A stretch of DNA of 41,888 nucleotides from JBAXHO01 sp037138855 (GTDB lineage Bacteria; Patescibacteriota; Dojkabacteria; B142; OLB20). The notes beneath the pieces are model-generated. The model ran no database searches and had not been told where the DNA came from. It saw nothing but the letters and a program-made list of their open reading frames with translations. Position 1 is the stretch's first letter, and each line of letters begins with the position of its first letter. Shown one piece after another: positions 40,679 through 41,888 of this stretch. The position numbers and the translations under genes were made by a program. The DNA lies in the NCBI GenBank assembly GCA_037138855.1, contig JBAXHO010000005.1, positions 1 to 41,888 on the forward strand, read 5' to 3'.

Positions 40679-40687
40679 TGCTATAAT
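40679..40687 (+). promoter_or_regulatory. rnpB promoter, extended -10 TGCTATAAT
   Basis: A perfect TGn-TATAAT lies so that its start point (about 40694) coincides with the first base of the RNase P P1 helix. The 10-mer TTGCTATAAT is shared with the infA promoter. Confidence 0.75.
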
Positions 40688-40693
40688 CAATCA

Positions 40694-41028
40694 CCAACTC
40701 AGATAATTACCTCTGGCTTGCCAGAGGAGGAAAGTCCGGACTCCCTTTATATGCAAATATAAGAGTCGTGACACCATGGGCTTCAATGGCACATGGGTAG
40801 GCGTGAGCTTACGGTTAGGGCAACAGAAAGCAGAATGCCAGGTAATCTTCGGATTATCCGGTTAATGTGAAAGGGTGGTGTAAGAGACCACCGCTGGTTT
40901 CAGTAATGAAAGCAGGCTAGGTAACCCCTGTCTGGAGCAACCAAGTAATTTTGGGCAAAGAGAAATAATTATCTCAATTCGCCAAAGGCGAAGGATACAG
41001 AATCCGGCTTATGAGTTGGTTAGTTTTG
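40694..41028 (+). ncRNA. rnpB: RNase P RNA, compact type A-like
   Basis: The catalytic RNA that trims tRNA 5' ends is recognised by its conserved regions: GAGGAAAGTCCGGACT near the 5' end, CAACAGAAAGCAGA, GTGAAAGGGTGGTGTAAGAG with ACCACCGC, CTGGAGCAA, and ACAGAATCCGGCTTATG near the 3' end. P1 pairs CCAACTCA (40694-40701) with TGAGTTGG (41012-41019), and P3 is CCTCTGG-CTTG-CCAGAGG. Only about 55 nt separate GGAGCAA from the P4 3' strand, so the P15-P17 region is much reduced and I see no GGT that would pair with tRNA CCA. The 3' end is approximate. Confidence 0.93.
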
Positions 41029-41115
41029 CAGTACGAGGATAGAAATTATATTTTAATGCCAATTGGCAAAACTTACCCTGTACTTTTATGGTACCAAGTT
41101 GAGCTTGTTGGGAAA

Positions 41116-41811
41116 TTAATTTCTTTTGCCGATTCTTTGTACTCTTAAGACAAAATAAAGTAGTTGTCCCAACGATTGTAATGCTGCAGCAAGGTAGGTT
41201 AAAGCAGCAGCAAATAATACTTTTTTCGCTCCGGACATTTCATCAGCAAAAAGGATTTCCTCATTTCGCAGTAATGCTAAACCTCGACGGCTGGCATCCA
41301 GTTCAATTGGTAATGTCAAAAAACTAAAAATAACAGCTCCGGAAAAGAGAATAATTCCCAACCAGGCCAGATTAGTAAAATTGATGATGATCCCAATTAT
41401 TAAGAGGATATAACCTAAATTCGTTCCAATACCTAGCGCTGGTAATAACATTGATCTTATAGTCATCAGGAAACTGCCTTTTTGGTGCTGGATCGCATGA
41501 CCGAGTTCATGGGCGGCAATAGCTACTGAGGTGATGGAAGCACCACGAGCCACATCATACGATAAATTTAAAGTCCTGGAACGGGGATCATAATTATCAG
41601 TTAAACTACCATTAATTACATCTAGCCTTAGATCAAGATGCTCTTTTTGAGCAACACGATTTACCAGATCGACACCGGTTGTCCGGGAGATATTAGCTTG
41701 ATTCAGATATTTACCAGACCAGTATTTGATCAGGATCGTGGCAATTAGCGACAAAAATAGCGCCGGTAACAGGAAGACGATTTGTAAAGGATCAATAAAT
41801 GGATGAAACAT
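41116..41811 (-). CDS. Membrane zinc metallopeptidase, YugP-like (Zn_peptidase_2)
   Basis: This 231-residue integral membrane peptidase has an N-terminal helix (about 8-28), the zinc motif AIAAHELGHAIQHQ with H101, E102 and H105, and the family pattern LPIELDASRRGLALL near the C-terminus, whose Glu may be the third ligand. Two or three more hydrophobic segments lie between (ALGIGTNLGYILLIIGIIINF and WLGIILFSGAVIFSFLTL). Substrate unknown; the family is found across bacteria as neutral zinc metallopeptidases. It converges on rnpB, and a double-hairpin element lies 27 bp upstream of its start. Confidence 0.88.
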   Translation of the reverse strand: MFHPFIDPLQIVFLLPALFLSLIATILIKYWSGKYLNQANISRTTGVDLVNRVAQKEHLDLRLDVINGSLTDNYDPRSRTLNLSYDVARGASITSVAIAAHELGHAIQHQKGSFLMTIRSMLLPALGIGTNLGYILLIIGIIINFTNLAWLGIILFSGAVIFSFLTLPIELDASRRGLALLRNEEILFADEMSGAKKVLFAAALTYLAAALQSLGQLLYFVLRVQRIGKRN

Positions 41812-41837
41812 GGGAAAAATAGATAAAAGTTAAAAGA

Positions 41838-41869
41838 TCCAGCCATAGGCTGGTAAGCCTTTGGCTTAA
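41838..41869 (-). repeat. Double-hairpin palindromic element, copy 3 (inverted)
   Basis: Reverse complement of the 11902-11934 element, with matching ATCTTTTT on its 5' side. It is followed at 41876-41888 by AAAAGTATCAAG, the start of the repeat type seen at 554 and 2984, so another array probably begins at the window edge. Confidence 0.8.
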
Positions 41870-41888
41870 AAAGATAAAAAGTATCAAG

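Noticed and set aside
1..41888. Insertion sequence or prophage
   Set aside because: No transposase, integrase or phage structural gene is visible; the repeats are short, tandem and not associated with such genes.

Overview
The window is AT-rich bacterial DNA that most resembles a Candidate Phyla Radiation (Patescibacteria) genome. The signs are a long S10-spc-alpha ribosomal cluster with no rpmD (uL30) between rpsE and rplO, no adk between secY and map, type IV pilus genes, and a PrgI/VirB4-like operon next to PEGA and DUF4012 envelope proteins. The phylum-level call is inference. Several genes end in TGA (rpsQ, rpsK, the response regulator), so UGA is not recoded.

Layout. Positions 1-4410 hold four minus-strand genes: a divergent Gre-like factor, a small coiled-coil protein, an unrecognised P-loop protein and an ATPase-like/winged-helix regulator. 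Positions 5014-11796 are a pilus locus: response regulator, PilB, PilC, four prepilin-like proteins (one fused to a seven-bladed beta-propeller) and a pilin-like protein with a fixed membrane anchor. Positions 12104-31481 are the translation block: fusA, tuf, rpsJ to rplO, secY, map, infA, rpmJ, rpsM, rpsK, rpsD, rpoA, rplQ, rplM, rpsI. Positions 31689-39735 are a tightly packed six-gene envelope/secretion operon: PEGA protein, epimerase-DUF4012 fusion, GreA, PrgI-like protein, TraC-like protein, VirB4 ATPase. A small membrane protein, the RNase P RNA and a minus-strand membrane zinc peptidase follow.

How the parts work together. The translation block makes ribosomal proteins, two elongation factors, RNA polymerase alpha, the translocon and methionine aminopeptidase. 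The pilus locus supplies motor, platform and minor pilins, but no prepilin peptidase or retraction ATPase is in view. The 31.7-39.7 kb operon joins an energy-coupled VirB4/PrgI membrane machine to large surface-facing proteins.

Main unusual signals. (1) Nearly every spacer between operons outside the ribosomal block is built from sequence-diverse but 7-bp-periodic repeats, some running up to start or stop codons. (2) EF-Tu and EF-G both depart from canonical GTPase motifs (EF-Tu NVFD and a rebuilt switch I; EF-G NKLN and GGDS). (3) The pilin cassette is bracketed by a perfect 33-bp inverted repeat. (4) A roughly 31-bp double-hairpin element occurs three times. (5) Three candidate promoters share a TTGCT -35 with a 17-bp spacer, and U-tract hairpins interrupt the ribosomal operon. 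(6) Almost no start codon has a Shine-Dalgarno sequence.
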